From: Nitrospiraceae bacterium | GTDB lineage: Bacteria; Nitrospirota; Thermodesulfovibrionia; UBA6902 | Direction: 5' to 3' | Assembly: GCA_020354155.1 (NCBI GenBank) | Contig: CP070644.1 | Coordinates: 1,184,594 to 1,194,254, forward strand | DNA length: 9,661 bases | Shown here: positions 1 through 6,862 of the stretch, piece after piece | Position numbering within the stretch: position 1 is the stretch's first letter | How the letters are laid out: the number at the start of each line of letters is the position of its first letter | Notes under the pieces: generated by a model | Told to the model about the DNA's origin: nothing | Database searches by the model: none | The model's input: only the letters and a program-made list of their open reading frames with translations | Program-made: the position numbers and the translations under genes

Positions 1-855
1 ATCACACCGGAATGGATTGACCTGCTGATACGTCCTGTGCTCAGCAGAGATTTTGATTTTGTAACTCCCTACTATCTCAGGCACAAATATGACGGAACAA
101 TTACAAACAGCATTATCTATCCCGTCACCCGTTCGCTCTACGGCAAACATATCCGGCAGCCTATTGGAGGCGACTTTGGTTTCTCCGGGAAACTGGCAGA
201 GTTTTATCTGACAAAAGATGTATGGGAATCGGACGTCGCCCGTTTCGGTATTGACATCTGGATGACGACGACAGCCGTTGCAAACGATTTCAAGGTGTGC
301 CAGTCCTTCCTCGGGGCAAAGATACATGCAGCCAAGGACCCCTCAGCCGACCTGTCCGCAATGCTTACCCAGGTCGTGAGCGCCCTCTTCATGCTCATGG
401 AGGAATACCCGGACAAGTGGAAAGAGGTCAGGTCAACTGACCCAGTGCCCCTTTTCGGATTTGAATTTTCCGTGGGGCTGGAGCCTGTCCATGTGAATGT
501 GGACCGCATGATCGGAATGTTTGATCTTGGAATTAAAGAATTAAGTGACCTGCTCACAGACATACTGTCCATGGACAGTATGAAGGAGCTGATAGAAACT
601 TCAACTTCAAATCCCTTTACCTTTACCGATGAATTATGGGCACGCATAATCTATGATTATGCTATTGCATGCCATAAAAAAGTCATGAGCCTCGAACACA
701 TCCTCAAGACATTAACTCCGCTCTATCTCGGGAAGGTCGCCTCTCTCGTAAAGGACATGGCAGAAAGCAATGCCCTGGAAGTGGAGAATAGACTTGAAAG
801 ATTATGCACTGCTTTTGAGAAATTAAAACCGTACCTTATTGAATATTGGGAGTAA
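1..855 (+). CDS. Glycosyltransferase, GT-A/GT2-like, C-terminal part (5' end outside window)
   Basis: The reading frame is open from base 1, so the gene begins upstream; the GTG at 37 is internal. About 284 residues are visible. The segment at bases 157-180 reads QPIGGDFG, followed by FSGKLAEFYL, and resembles the acceptor-side region of soluble nucleotide-sugar glycosyltransferases of the GpgS/mannosylglycerate-synthase type (GT81/GT78-like), where a QP-x-x-G-x-F element follows the metal-binding core. The nucleotide-binding N-terminus and DxD motif would lie outside the window. The remaining ~200 residues look helical and soluble, with no membrane segments. The stop lies 10 nt before the ATG of the MscS-like gene, so co-transcription is likely. 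If it makes a glycosylated glycerate it could supply a compatible solute, fitting the osmotic theme of its neighbours, but the sugar and acceptor cannot be read from the sequence. Confident of the glycosyltransferase class, not of the substrate. Confidence 0.72.
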   Translation: MTPEWIDLLIRPVLSRDFDFVTPYYLRHKYDGTITNSIIYPVTRSLYGKHIRQPIGGDFGFSGKLAEFYLTKDVWESDVARFGIDIWMTTTAVANDFKVCQSFLGAKIHAAKDPSADLSAMLTQVVSALFMLMEEYPDKWKEVRSTDPVPLFGFEFSVGLEPVHVNVDRMIGMFDLGIKELSDLLTDILSMDSMKELIETSTSNPFTFTDELWARIIYDYAIACHKKVMSLEHILKTLTPLYLGKVASLVKDMAESNALEVENRLERLCTAFEKLKPYLIEYWE

Positions 856-865
856 AGGGGGAATT

Positions 866-1552
866 ATGGATAATGTATTTATAGAACCATTGAAAAGATT
901 TATTGAAAGGATCGCTGCATTTCTTCCCAATCTTCTGATCGGCCTCATTCTTATCATTATTGGCTTTCTTCTGGCCAAACTGTGCAAAGCCATTATCACC
1001 AGAGTATCCATATTCCTGAAAGTTGACGCCCTTTCAGAGCGCATCGGGATATTACAGGCACTGCGGAAGAGCGGTATTCAGGAACCTCTGTCAAAAATGA
1101 TCGGCCAGGCCGTTTACTGGATCATATTCCTCTCCTTCATTATCATCGGGCTCGACGCACTGAAGATGCCTGCCGTAGAAAACCTGATGACAGAATTTCT
1201 GCTTTACCTTCCGAACATTGTCCTTGCATGTATTGTTATCTTTATTGGCTATCTCCTTGGAAATTTTCTGGGGAGGGCTGCCCTTATTGCTTCTGTGAAC
1301 GAAGGCTTTGCTTTTTCAGGGCTCATGGGCAAATTTGTCAAATTTACCGTATTCATAATGGCTTCAACCATGGCGCTTGAACTTCTCGGCATAGGCGAAG
1401 ATACTGTGCTTATTGCATTTGCAATTGTGTTCGGTGGGGTAGTACTCGCCCTGGCCATTGCCTGTGGACTTGGCGGAAAAGATGCTGCGAAGGAATACAT
1501 CGACAAAATGCTGCAGGAGAAAAAGGAAGACGACGATATAACACATATTTAA
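866..1552 (+). CDS. MscS-like small membrane protein with conserved TM-helix repeats
   Basis: A 228-aa membrane protein. I chose ATG 866 because an A-GGGGG Shine-Dalgarno (856-861) sits 4 nt upstream; a TTG at 839 would overlap the preceding gene. There are about five hydrophobic segments, at residues ~22-44, 84-100, 113-140, 156-175 and 180-203. Segments 1 and 3 are a repeat of the form LPN-(8-10 hydrophobic)-G-(F/Y)LL (FLPNLLIGL and YLPNIVLAC), the 'conserved TM helix' (PF05552-type) seen in small mechanosensitive-channel relatives. The last segment ends in GLGGKDAAKEYI (201-212), matching the pore-lining helix of MscS-like proteins, but the protein stops soon after with an acidic tail (KEDDD) and lacks the cytoplasmic beta domain of true MscS. 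It probably forms or regulates an inner-membrane pore responsive to osmotic stress. Gating and ion specificity are unknown. Confidence 0.8.
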   Translation: MDNVFIEPLKRFIERIAAFLPNLLIGLILIIIGFLLAKLCKAIITRVSIFLKVDALSERIGILQALRKSGIQEPLSKMIGQAVYWIIFLSFIIIGLDALKMPAVENLMTEFLLYLPNIVLACIVIFIGYLLGNFLGRAALIASVNEGFAFSGLMGKFVKFTVFIMASTMALELLGIGEDTVLIAFAIVFGGVVLALAIACGLGGKDAAKEYIDKMLQEKKEDDDITHI

Positions 1553-1582
1553 TGAGACGATCTTCCGCCCTTCCCTTTGCCA

Positions 1583-1598
1583 CAAAAATGCATTTTTG
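1583..1598. promoter_or_regulatory. 16-bp perfect palindrome upstream of the rimB-like gene
   Basis: CAAAAATGCATTTTTG is its own reverse complement. It lies in the 75-nt gap between the MscS-like gene and the rimB-like gene, about 30 nt before the chosen ATG at 1628. It could be an operator for a dimeric regulator. As an RNA hairpin it would be AT-rich with almost no loop, so it is a poor terminator. I see no convincing -10/-35 pair around it. The palindrome is certain; the function is a guess. Confidence 0.4.
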
Positions 1599-1627
1599 CT
1601 TTCTGTCATGTTATTCTTCTGAAAGCT

Positions 1628-2083
1628 ATGCAACACCATCCAGTTAAAGAGAAAAAGATTATCGGTTGGCGGGAATTTATCGATCTTCCTGAATGGGGGA
1701 TACGGAATATTCGGGCAAAAATTGATACCGGTGCAAGAACAAGCTCCCTCCACGTCGAGGACATCAGGGTCCTGGGTAATAACCAGATCAGTTTTTTTGT
1801 TATTGTCCAGATAAAAAATACGTTGCGAAGAAAAAAGGTCGTTGCAGAAAGACTGAAGCAGGGTCATGTAAAATCCAGCACAGGCGACAGAACGCGACGC
1901 TGGTATGTAAAAACAAAAATCAGGATCGGAGATTTCCAGAGAGACATTGCTCTGAATCTCGTAGGTCGTGAGGACATGAACTTCAGAATGCTCCTGGGCA
2001 GAACAGCGTTAGAGGACGCATTTCTCGTCGATGTTGACAGGTCGTTCCTGGTAAGTAAGAAAAGAAAGGTGGAACGGACTTGA
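1628..2083 (+). CDS. RimB-like putative ATP-dependent zinc protease (PF05618/COG4067 type)
   Basis: A 151-aa soluble protein. The family signature begins at KIIGWREFIDLPEWGI (residues ~10-25) and continues with the KIDTGARTSSLH block (31-42) and GREDMNFRMLLGRTAL (113-128), ending near VDVDRSF. The DTGA plus LLGR pair resembles retropepsin-like aspartic proteases, so the family name 'zinc protease' may not describe the chemistry. I preferred ATG 1628 over the TTG at 1577 because the extra 17 residues are outside the family core; neither start has a strong ribosome site. The stop overlaps the rimK start by 4 nt (TTGA), a sign of translational coupling. In Pseudomonas a member of this family (RimB) acts with RimK in control of ribosomal protein S6 modification. 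Here it probably trims or regulates glutamylation done by its partner. Family confidence is high; enzymatic role is inferred. Confidence 0.83.
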   Translation: MQHHPVKEKKIIGWREFIDLPEWGIRNIRAKIDTGARTSSLHVEDIRVLGNNQISFFVIVQIKNTLRRKKVVAERLKQGHVKSSTGDRTRRWYVKTKIRIGDFQRDIALNLVGREDMNFRMLLGRTALEDAFLVDVDRSFLVSKKRKVERT

Positions 2084-3243
2084 AAATTGCCATTTTATCC
2101 AGAGGACCAAAGCTCTACAGTACAAAACGTCTCAGAGAAGCCTGCAAAGACCGAGGGCATGATGCCAAGGTCTTAAACTCAATGGACTTTTCGATAAACG
2201 TAGAGGAAGGATACCCTGATCTGCTCTACAAGAACAGACGCCTGCCCAATTTTGATGCTGTAATCCCGAGAATAGGTGCCTCCATAACCTTTTTCGGAAC
2301 GGCGATTGTCCGGCAATTTGAACAAATGGGTGTCTGCTGCCTTAACTCCTCTCTCGGCATTATTACGTCCCGGGACAAGCTGTTTTCAGTCCAGTTCCTT
2401 GCCCGCCACAACCTCGGGATTCCCCAGACAATCTTTGTAAAGGAAAGAGCTGCCATTCTTCCCGCTATTCAAAAACTGGGTGGAGCTCCAGTCGTTATTA
2501 AATTGATTGAAGGCACCCAGGGCATAGGCGTCATTCTGGCAGATACAGATACGGTAGCCGAAGCAATCATTGAAACCCTGCACAGCAAAAAACAGAATGT
2601 TCTTATTCAGCAGTATGTCAGCGAGAGTAAAGGCAAGGACATCCGGGCCATTGTCGTCGGCAATAAGGTTGTTGCATCCATGCGCCGCAGGGCAAAAGGT
2701 GATGAGTTCAGAAGCAATGTTCACCGGGGAGGAACAGTTGAGAATGTTCAGCTTAATGAAAAATATGAAAAGGCGGCTATCAGGGCTGCGCAGATTATGG
2801 GACTGAGTGTGGCCGGTGTGGACATGCTTGAAGGCAAGCGTGGACCAATGATTATGGAGGTCAATTCATCACCCGGACTGGAAGGCATTGAAAAGGCGAC
2901 AGGCATTGATGTTGCGTCTGAAATGGTCCAGTTTCTTGAACGGCAATGCAATATCCCGGAAATCGACCTGAGACAGCGTCTGACCCAGGACAAAGGGTAT
3001 GGTGTTGCAGAAATACATATTATGAAAAATTCTGATATCATCGGCAAGACCGTGTCAGAAGCCGGATTTCGGGAAAGAGATATCGTCATTATGAGCATAA
3101 AACGAAAGCGTACAACCATATCTAACCCGAAGGCAACAAGAGAAATACTGCTCGGTGATACCCTGTTGTGTTTCGGGAAGCTGGAAAATATGGAATCCTT
3201 TATTGTCAAATCCAGAACAAGGCGGAGAAGAAAAAAAGAATAA
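2080..3243 (+). CDS. rimK: RimK-type alpha-L-glutamate ligase with C-terminal RCK_C (TrkA_C) domain
   Basis: 387 aa, starting at TTG 2080 with AGGTGG (2067-2072) 7 nt upstream; E. coli RimK is about 300 aa. Residues 1-290 are a complete RimK: KIAILSRGP at the N-terminus, TSRDKL (97-102), the ATP-grasp loop KLIEGTQGIGV (141-151), QQYVSESKGKDIR (177-189), the FRSNVHRGG block (210-218), and metal-binding D248, E260 and N262 within VDML and IMEVNSSPGLEGIEKATG. RimK enzymes use ATP to add glutamate to C-terminal glutamate residues, classically of ribosomal protein S6. Residues ~307-372 match an RCK_C/TrkA_C domain: SDIIGKTVSEAG, the DIVIMSIKRKRTTI strand pair, then LLGDTLLCFGKLENM. A basic tail (RTRRRRKKE) ends the protein. 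RCK_C is a ligand-binding module in K+ transport regulators and a known c-di-AMP receptor, so allosteric control is plausible. The true protein substrate here is unknown. Confidence 0.92.
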   Translation: MKIAILSRGPKLYSTKRLREACKDRGHDAKVLNSMDFSINVEEGYPDLLYKNRRLPNFDAVIPRIGASITFFGTAIVRQFEQMGVCCLNSSLGIITSRDKLFSVQFLARHNLGIPQTIFVKERAAILPAIQKLGGAPVVIKLIEGTQGIGVILADTDTVAEAIIETLHSKKQNVLIQQYVSESKGKDIRAIVVGNKVVASMRRRAKGDEFRSNVHRGGTVENVQLNEKYEKAAIRAAQIMGLSVAGVDMLEGKRGPMIMEVNSSPGLEGIEKATGIDVASEMVQFLERQCNIPEIDLRQRLTQDKGYGVAEIHIMKNSDIIGKTVSEAGFRERDIVIMSIKRKRTTISNPKATREILLGDTLLCFGKLENMESFIVKSRTRRRRKKE

Positions 3244-3248
3244 CAATT

Positions 3249-4274
3249 GTGCCAAAACTTAAGAAACTCGTAATTGGGAAAACAGAAGTCCCCCCCGGCG
3301 AAACAAGGGAAATCAATCTTTTTGTCGGCAAACAGTTCGATTTCACAGAGCTCTATATGCCGGTAAAAGTAATACGGGGGAAAGTGGATGGTCCCCGGCT
3401 TTTTGTATGTGCTGCCGTTCACGGAGATGAAGTCAATGGCGTTGAAATCATAAAACGCCTCCTGGCCCACAAAGCGTTGAGCGCTCTTAAAGGTACGCTT
3501 ATCTGTGTCCCTATTGTGAATGTCTTCGGTTTTAACAGTCTCTCCCGGTACCTGCCCGACCGCAGGGACCTGAACAGGTCTTTCCCCGGCTCAAAAACAG
3601 GATCACTTGCTTCCCGGCTGGCCCATCTCTTTGTCACAGAAATTGTGGAAAAATGCACTCACGGAATCGATCTCCACACGGGCTCACGGTACAGGACCAA
3701 CCTGCCACAGATCAGGGCCTGCCTGAAGGTGAAGGGAACCCGGAGACTTGCCCATGAATTTGATGTTCCCGTTATTCTTGACGCAGATGCTATAGATGGA
3801 ACACTGCGCCAGGTCGCGTATGAAAGAAGAATGCCCCTCCTGGTCTTTGAGGGGGGAGAGCCTCTCCGCTATAATGAAGTGGCCATCCGCAGCGGTCTTG
3901 CAGGGGTCCTCTCAGTTATGAAATCACTGGGAATGACCAGAAATAAAGGAAAAAGACACCGTAAGGTTACGTCATTCACTGCAAAAGGCAGCTACTGGGT
4001 CCGGGCACCGCACGGCGGCATCGTCATTATCAAAAAGAAACTGGGAAGCATAGTAAAAAAGAACGACCTTCTGGGAATTGTCTCTGATCCCCTGGGAAAT
4101 GATAATATTGAGGTAAGAGCGAAAAAGAAAGGGATTATTATCTGTCACACTCATCTGCCTCTTGTAAACAGGGGAGATGCAATAATACATGTTGCAACCT
4201 TCGAGCGGACGAAACCGCTGATCAAAAGCATGGAGCAGTTCGATGACCGTTTTGAAGATGATGAAAAAATATAA
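3249..4274 (+). CDS. Succinylglutamate desuccinylase/aspartoacylase-family zinc hydrolase (AstE/AspA, M14-like)
   Basis: 341 aa from GTG 3249, five nt after the rimK stop; a GTG at 3168 would overlap rimK by 76 nt and add a lysine-rich stretch that is not family-like. No strong ribosome site precedes it, so the start is uncertain. Zinc ligands are visible as H58-x-x-E61 in VHGDEVNG and H143 in GIDLHTGS. DRRDLNRSFPG (104-114) holds the substrate-carboxylate arginines, and VFEGGE holds the likely catalytic Glu201. Residues ~245-320 (YWVRAPHGGIV through NRGDAIIHVATF) form a lipoyl-like barrel-sandwich domain as in bacterial AstE-like proteins. The family hydrolyses N-acyl amino acids or terminal peptide bonds and is related to M14 carboxypeptidases. 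Sitting next to a glutamate ligase rather than arginine-catabolism genes, it may remove added glutamates; this is inference. The true astE pathway seems unlikely because no ast genes are present. Confidence 0.85.
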   Translation: MPKLKKLVIGKTEVPPGETREINLFVGKQFDFTELYMPVKVIRGKVDGPRLFVCAAVHGDEVNGVEIIKRLLAHKALSALKGTLICVPIVNVFGFNSLSRYLPDRRDLNRSFPGSKTGSLASRLAHLFVTEIVEKCTHGIDLHTGSRYRTNLPQIRACLKVKGTRRLAHEFDVPVILDADAIDGTLRQVAYERRMPLLVFEGGEPLRYNEVAIRSGLAGVLSVMKSLGMTRNKGKRHRKVTSFTAKGSYWVRAPHGGIVIIKKKLGSIVKKNDLLGIVSDPLGNDNIEVRAKKKGIIICHTHLPLVNRGDAIIHVATFERTKPLIKSMEQFDDRFEDDEKI

Positions 4275-4301
4275 ATCAGTATTCAGTTTATTTTTCATAC
4301 A

Positions 4302-5384
4302 TTGATAAAAAAACCTGTAAAGAGGAAAAAACAACAGCCCCGGAATGAACAAAAACTCCTCGCTTTCTTAAAAAAGCGGAAAAAAGATATTTCACCGCTT
4401 CTTATCATTACCCACAACTTCCCTGACCCTGATGCCCTTGCAAGCGCTTATGCACTGCATTTTCTTGCGAGCCGGATATTTCATATCCGTTCACGAATAG
4501 TCTACAGGGGACTTATCGGACGTATTGAAAACCGGAATATGATGAATCTCCTTGAATTACCGGCACACAAAATGAAACCACGTGAGATCGAGAAGTATGC
4601 AAACACCGCTCTCGTTGATACACAGCCGGCATTTGAAAATAATCCCTTCCCTGCAAACAGGGAGGCGACAATAATAATAGATCAACATGCTCCCTTTCAT
4701 ACTCCTGTTGCCGATCTGTCTATTATCGATACTGAATGCGGTGCTACCAGTGTTATTCTTGCAAAGGCCATTCTATCGCTGAACATTGACATACCAGAGC
4801 GGCTTGCCACTGCACTTGCCTATGGAATTATCAGCGATACCTTGAATCTGTACAGGGCAAAGAGGCCTGATATCATAACCACCTATCTGAAGGTACTCTC
4901 ATTTGCAAACATTCATACTCTTGCCCGTATCCAGCTGCCGCGATACGATAAACAGTACTATACAACCCTGGACGGGGCAATCACAAAGGCTCAGATGCGA
5001 ATGGGATTAATGATCTGTCATCTCGGAAAAGTCAGTAGTCCTGATCTCGTATCTCAGATCGCAGAATTTTTCCTCTGCTACGAAAAAACTGACTGGATAC
5101 TTGTCACAGGCAGGTTTAACAGGAAACTCCACACTTCACTCAGAACAAAATGCAGTGGCTGCGATTCCGCTAAAATACTGAGAGAATGCTTTGACAGGCC
5201 TGAGGATGCAGGCGGACATGGACAGATAGCAGGAGGCTCGTTGAGCATACCCAGGCCCAGTGAGAAAGTATGGCATGAAGCAGAACAGAACCTTGGTGAA
5301 AAAATAACTGCACTTCTCAAGTGTAATAAAAGAAGCAGGCTTTACTATCCGTTTCAGGGAGACAGCAAATGCAGGACATCCTAG
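4302..5384 (+). CDS. DHH-DHHA1 family phosphoesterase (NrnA/c-di-AMP phosphodiesterase-like) with a DQH variant
   Basis: 360 aa with a TTG start at 4302, the first start codon after an in-frame TAA at 4272; no clear ribosome site, so it may depend on readthrough of ribosomes from the gene before. The order of motifs is that of NrnA/GdpP-type enzymes: THNFPDPDALAS (37-48, motif I), LVDTQP (104-109, motif II), IIDQHAP (125-131, where DHH is usual), GIISDT (175-180, motif IV), and the DHHA1 glycine motif GGHGQIAGG (304-312). Such enzymes cleave nano-RNA, pApA or c-di-AMP using two Mn ions. There are no membrane or CBS/PAS segments, so it is the cytosolic short type. It overlaps the diadenylate cyclase gene by 16 nt, which argues for turnover of c-di-AMP or its product pApA. 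The change of the middle His to Gln may alter metal binding. The N-terminus is strongly basic. Confidence 0.88.
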   Translation: MIKKPVKRKKQQPRNEQKLLAFLKKRKKDISPLLIITHNFPDPDALASAYALHFLASRIFHIRSRIVYRGLIGRIENRNMMNLLELPAHKMKPREIEKYANTALVDTQPAFENNPFPANREATIIIDQHAPFHTPVADLSIIDTECGATSVILAKAILSLNIDIPERLATALAYGIISDTLNLYRAKRPDIITTYLKVLSFANIHTLARIQLPRYDKQYYTTLDGAITKAQMRMGLMICHLGKVSSPDLVSQIAEFFLCYEKTDWILVTGRFNRKLHTSLRTKCSGCDSAKILRECFDRPEDAGGHGQIAGGSLSIPRPSEKVWHEAEQNLGEKITALLKCNKRSRLYYPFQGDSKCRTS

Positions 5385-6595
5385 GCTCGATTAAGGAGAT
5401 AGGGGTCATGGGTTTTCTTGATATTCTGTTTATGTTTCTCCTGCTCTATACCCTTTTTATTGCCTTCAAGCGTACTCGTGCGGCCTTTGTTTTAAGAGGC
5501 ATATTCATTGTCGCCTGTGTCTATCTCCTGACCCGTCAGTTCAATCTCATTATGACAGCTACTGTCTTTGAAAAATTTGTTACTGTTATTTTTATCGTTC
5601 TTGTCGTTATTTTTCAGGAAGAGTTGAGGCATTTTTTTGAAGAGATTGCCTCCTGGAGCCTGAAGCGTCCTGACACATTGAATAAAAGCAGGCCTTTGAG
5701 CCGTGATGAAACCCAGCTCTTTGTCAAGGTGCTCATGGAACTTTCCCGTGACAGAATCGGAGCACTCATCGTCATTCGGGGAAAAAACATACTTGTCAGG
5801 CACCTTGATGGGGAAGTTCCGCTGAACGGTCAATTGAGCGAAGCCATACTGAAAAGCATTTTTGATCCGCACTCAATCGGGCATGATGGAGCGGTGATTA
5901 TTGACGGCAACCGGATTACCCATTTTGCGGCACATCTGCCATTATCAAAAAACCTCGAGAATATACGGGACCGGGGAACGAGGCACGCAGCTGCACTGGG
6001 AATTAGCGAAGTTACTGATGCCCTGTGTCTTGTCGTATCAGAAGAGCGCGGCAGTATTTCCGTCGCCAGACATGGAACCATTTACACTGAAAACAATCCG
6101 GACAGACTGGCAACTGCCATTGAGAATTTCTACGAAGAGATACGGCCAAAGAAGCAGGTAAAGGCATGGGAGGAATTTTTCAAGAGCAATTCACGTGAAA
6201 AAGTATATGCTATCTTATTGGCACTTGGCCTCTGGTTTGTGCTTGTTCACGGATCGAAGATCGTGTACAGGAGCTATGTCATCCCTGTATCCTATGGTGA
6301 ACTTCCCAGTGAATGGTCCATTGCCGATATTGATCCAAAGGCAATGGAAATCAGACTGAAAGGTCCGCGCACCTCCTTTTATCTCAACATCAGGGATAGA
6401 ATAAAGGTCTATCCCGATATCAAGATGCAGAGCGGTCCCCAACGGATCAGAGTGTATGAAAAGAATTTTGTATATCCCAAAAGTTTGAATCTTGATGAAT
6501 ACGATCCTCATTATATATCGGTAACGCTTGATAAGACACCACAGGAAGTAAAACCACAGGAAGCAACACCGCAGAGCAAGAATGGAACAGAGTAA
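5369..6595 (+). CDS. cdaA: Membrane diadenylate cyclase (CdaA-type DAC domain) fused to a YbbR/CdaR-like domain
   Basis: 408 aa; ATG 5369 follows AGGGAGA (5356-5362). Residues ~13-85 contain three transmembrane helices, then FQEELRHFFEE (82-92) leads to the DAC (DisA_N) domain at ~115-240. The catalytic DGA motif is at 173-175 (GHDGAVII), followed by GTRHAAALGISEVTDA (203-218) and VVSEERGSISVA. The enzyme condenses two ATP into c-di-AMP at the inner membrane. The usual RHR motif reads RHA (205-207). A fourth hydrophobic helix (~279-296) is followed by a single YbbR-like beta domain (~300-388), predicted periplasmic, which in Firmicutes is the separate protein CdaR. The C-terminus is Pro/Gln-rich with a short repeat (PQEVK/PQEAT). 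Overlap with the upstream phosphoesterase suggests balanced synthesis and degradation. No terminator follows; IS debris begins about 20 nt after the stop. Confidence 0.93.
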   Translation: MQDILGSIKEIGVMGFLDILFMFLLLYTLFIAFKRTRAAFVLRGIFIVACVYLLTRQFNLIMTATVFEKFVTVIFIVLVVIFQEELRHFFEEIASWSLKRPDTLNKSRPLSRDETQLFVKVLMELSRDRIGALIVIRGKNILVRHLDGEVPLNGQLSEAILKSIFDPHSIGHDGAVIIDGNRITHFAAHLPLSKNLENIRDRGTRHAAALGISEVTDALCLVVSEERGSISVARHGTIYTENNPDRLATAIENFYEEIRPKKQVKAWEEFFKSNSREKVYAILLALGLWFVLVHGSKIVYRSYVIPVSYGELPSEWSIADIDPKAMEIRLKGPRTSFYLNIRDRIKVYPDIKMQSGPQRIRVYEKNFVYPKSLNLDEYDPHYISVTLDKTPQEVKPQEATPQSKNGTE

Positions 6596-6653
6596 AAACA
6601 TAGAACAGGTGAAAGCTGTCACGGATGGCTACAGGCAGCCGGTTTCTTCCTAA
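6582..6653 (+). pseudogene. Possible truncated next gene of the cyclase operon, cut by IS debris
   Basis: An ATG at 6582 overlaps the end of the cyclase gene by 14 nt and opens a frame beginning MEQSKNIEQVKAV, which looks like an ordinary polar N-terminus. The frame runs into the IS fragment at about 6617-6621 and stops at 6651. It could be the start of a gene once coupled to the cyclase (glmM often follows cdaA genes elsewhere, but this does not resemble a GlmM start), or chance. The ribosome site is weak (AGAGCAAGA). Confidence 0.22.
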
Positions 6654-6822
6654 CCAGACCTGCTTTTCCTTCTGCATCAAACGCTTTCTTCCACTCATAA
6701 AACGAAGATCTCGGCACTTCAAATGCACGACAGGCCCGTGAAGCATTTCCGCATAGTTTAGCGTATTCCAGGACTGCCATTTTATACTCGATTTTTAATG
6801 TATCTCTGACTTCCTTGATCAT
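6619..6822 (-). pseudogene. Truncated IS transposase, N-terminal helix-turn-helix only (IS481/IS3-like)
   Basis: 67 codons from ATG 6822, chosen over the in-frame codon at 6870 because a near-perfect AAAGGAGGT site lies 8 nt upstream. The peptide MIKEVRDTLKIEYKMAVLE continues into an HTH: CGNASRACRAFEVPRSSFYEWKKAF, with the split helices marked by NASRACRAF and RSSFYEWKK, then GLVRKKPAACSHP before the stop. This is how IS481-like and IS3 OrfA-like transposases begin; full proteins are about 300 aa and carry a DDE catalytic core, which is absent here. The stop coincides with the edge of the IS fragment, so it comes from fused flanking DNA. It encodes at most a DNA-binding fragment. Confidence 0.75.
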
Positions 6823-6862
6823 ATGAAAGACCTCCTTTTTGTTTCTTACAAAATTACAAAAA

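Noticed and set aside
1553..1627. Promoter before the rimB-like gene
   Set aside because: TTGCCA at 1578 has no -10 at acceptable spacing; only the palindrome is reported.
2570..2806. 78-aa + strand frame inside rimK
   Set aside because: Out-of-frame shadow within the strongly conserved RimK ATP-grasp domain.
2748..3470. 240-aa - strand frame opposite rimK and the AstE-like gene
   Set aside because: A shadow of two clear coding genes; composition is not protein-like and no start signal is seen.
6617..6621. TGTCA as the left inverted repeat of the IS
   Set aside because: Only five bases match the right end and there is no target duplication; kept only as an approximate fragment edge.
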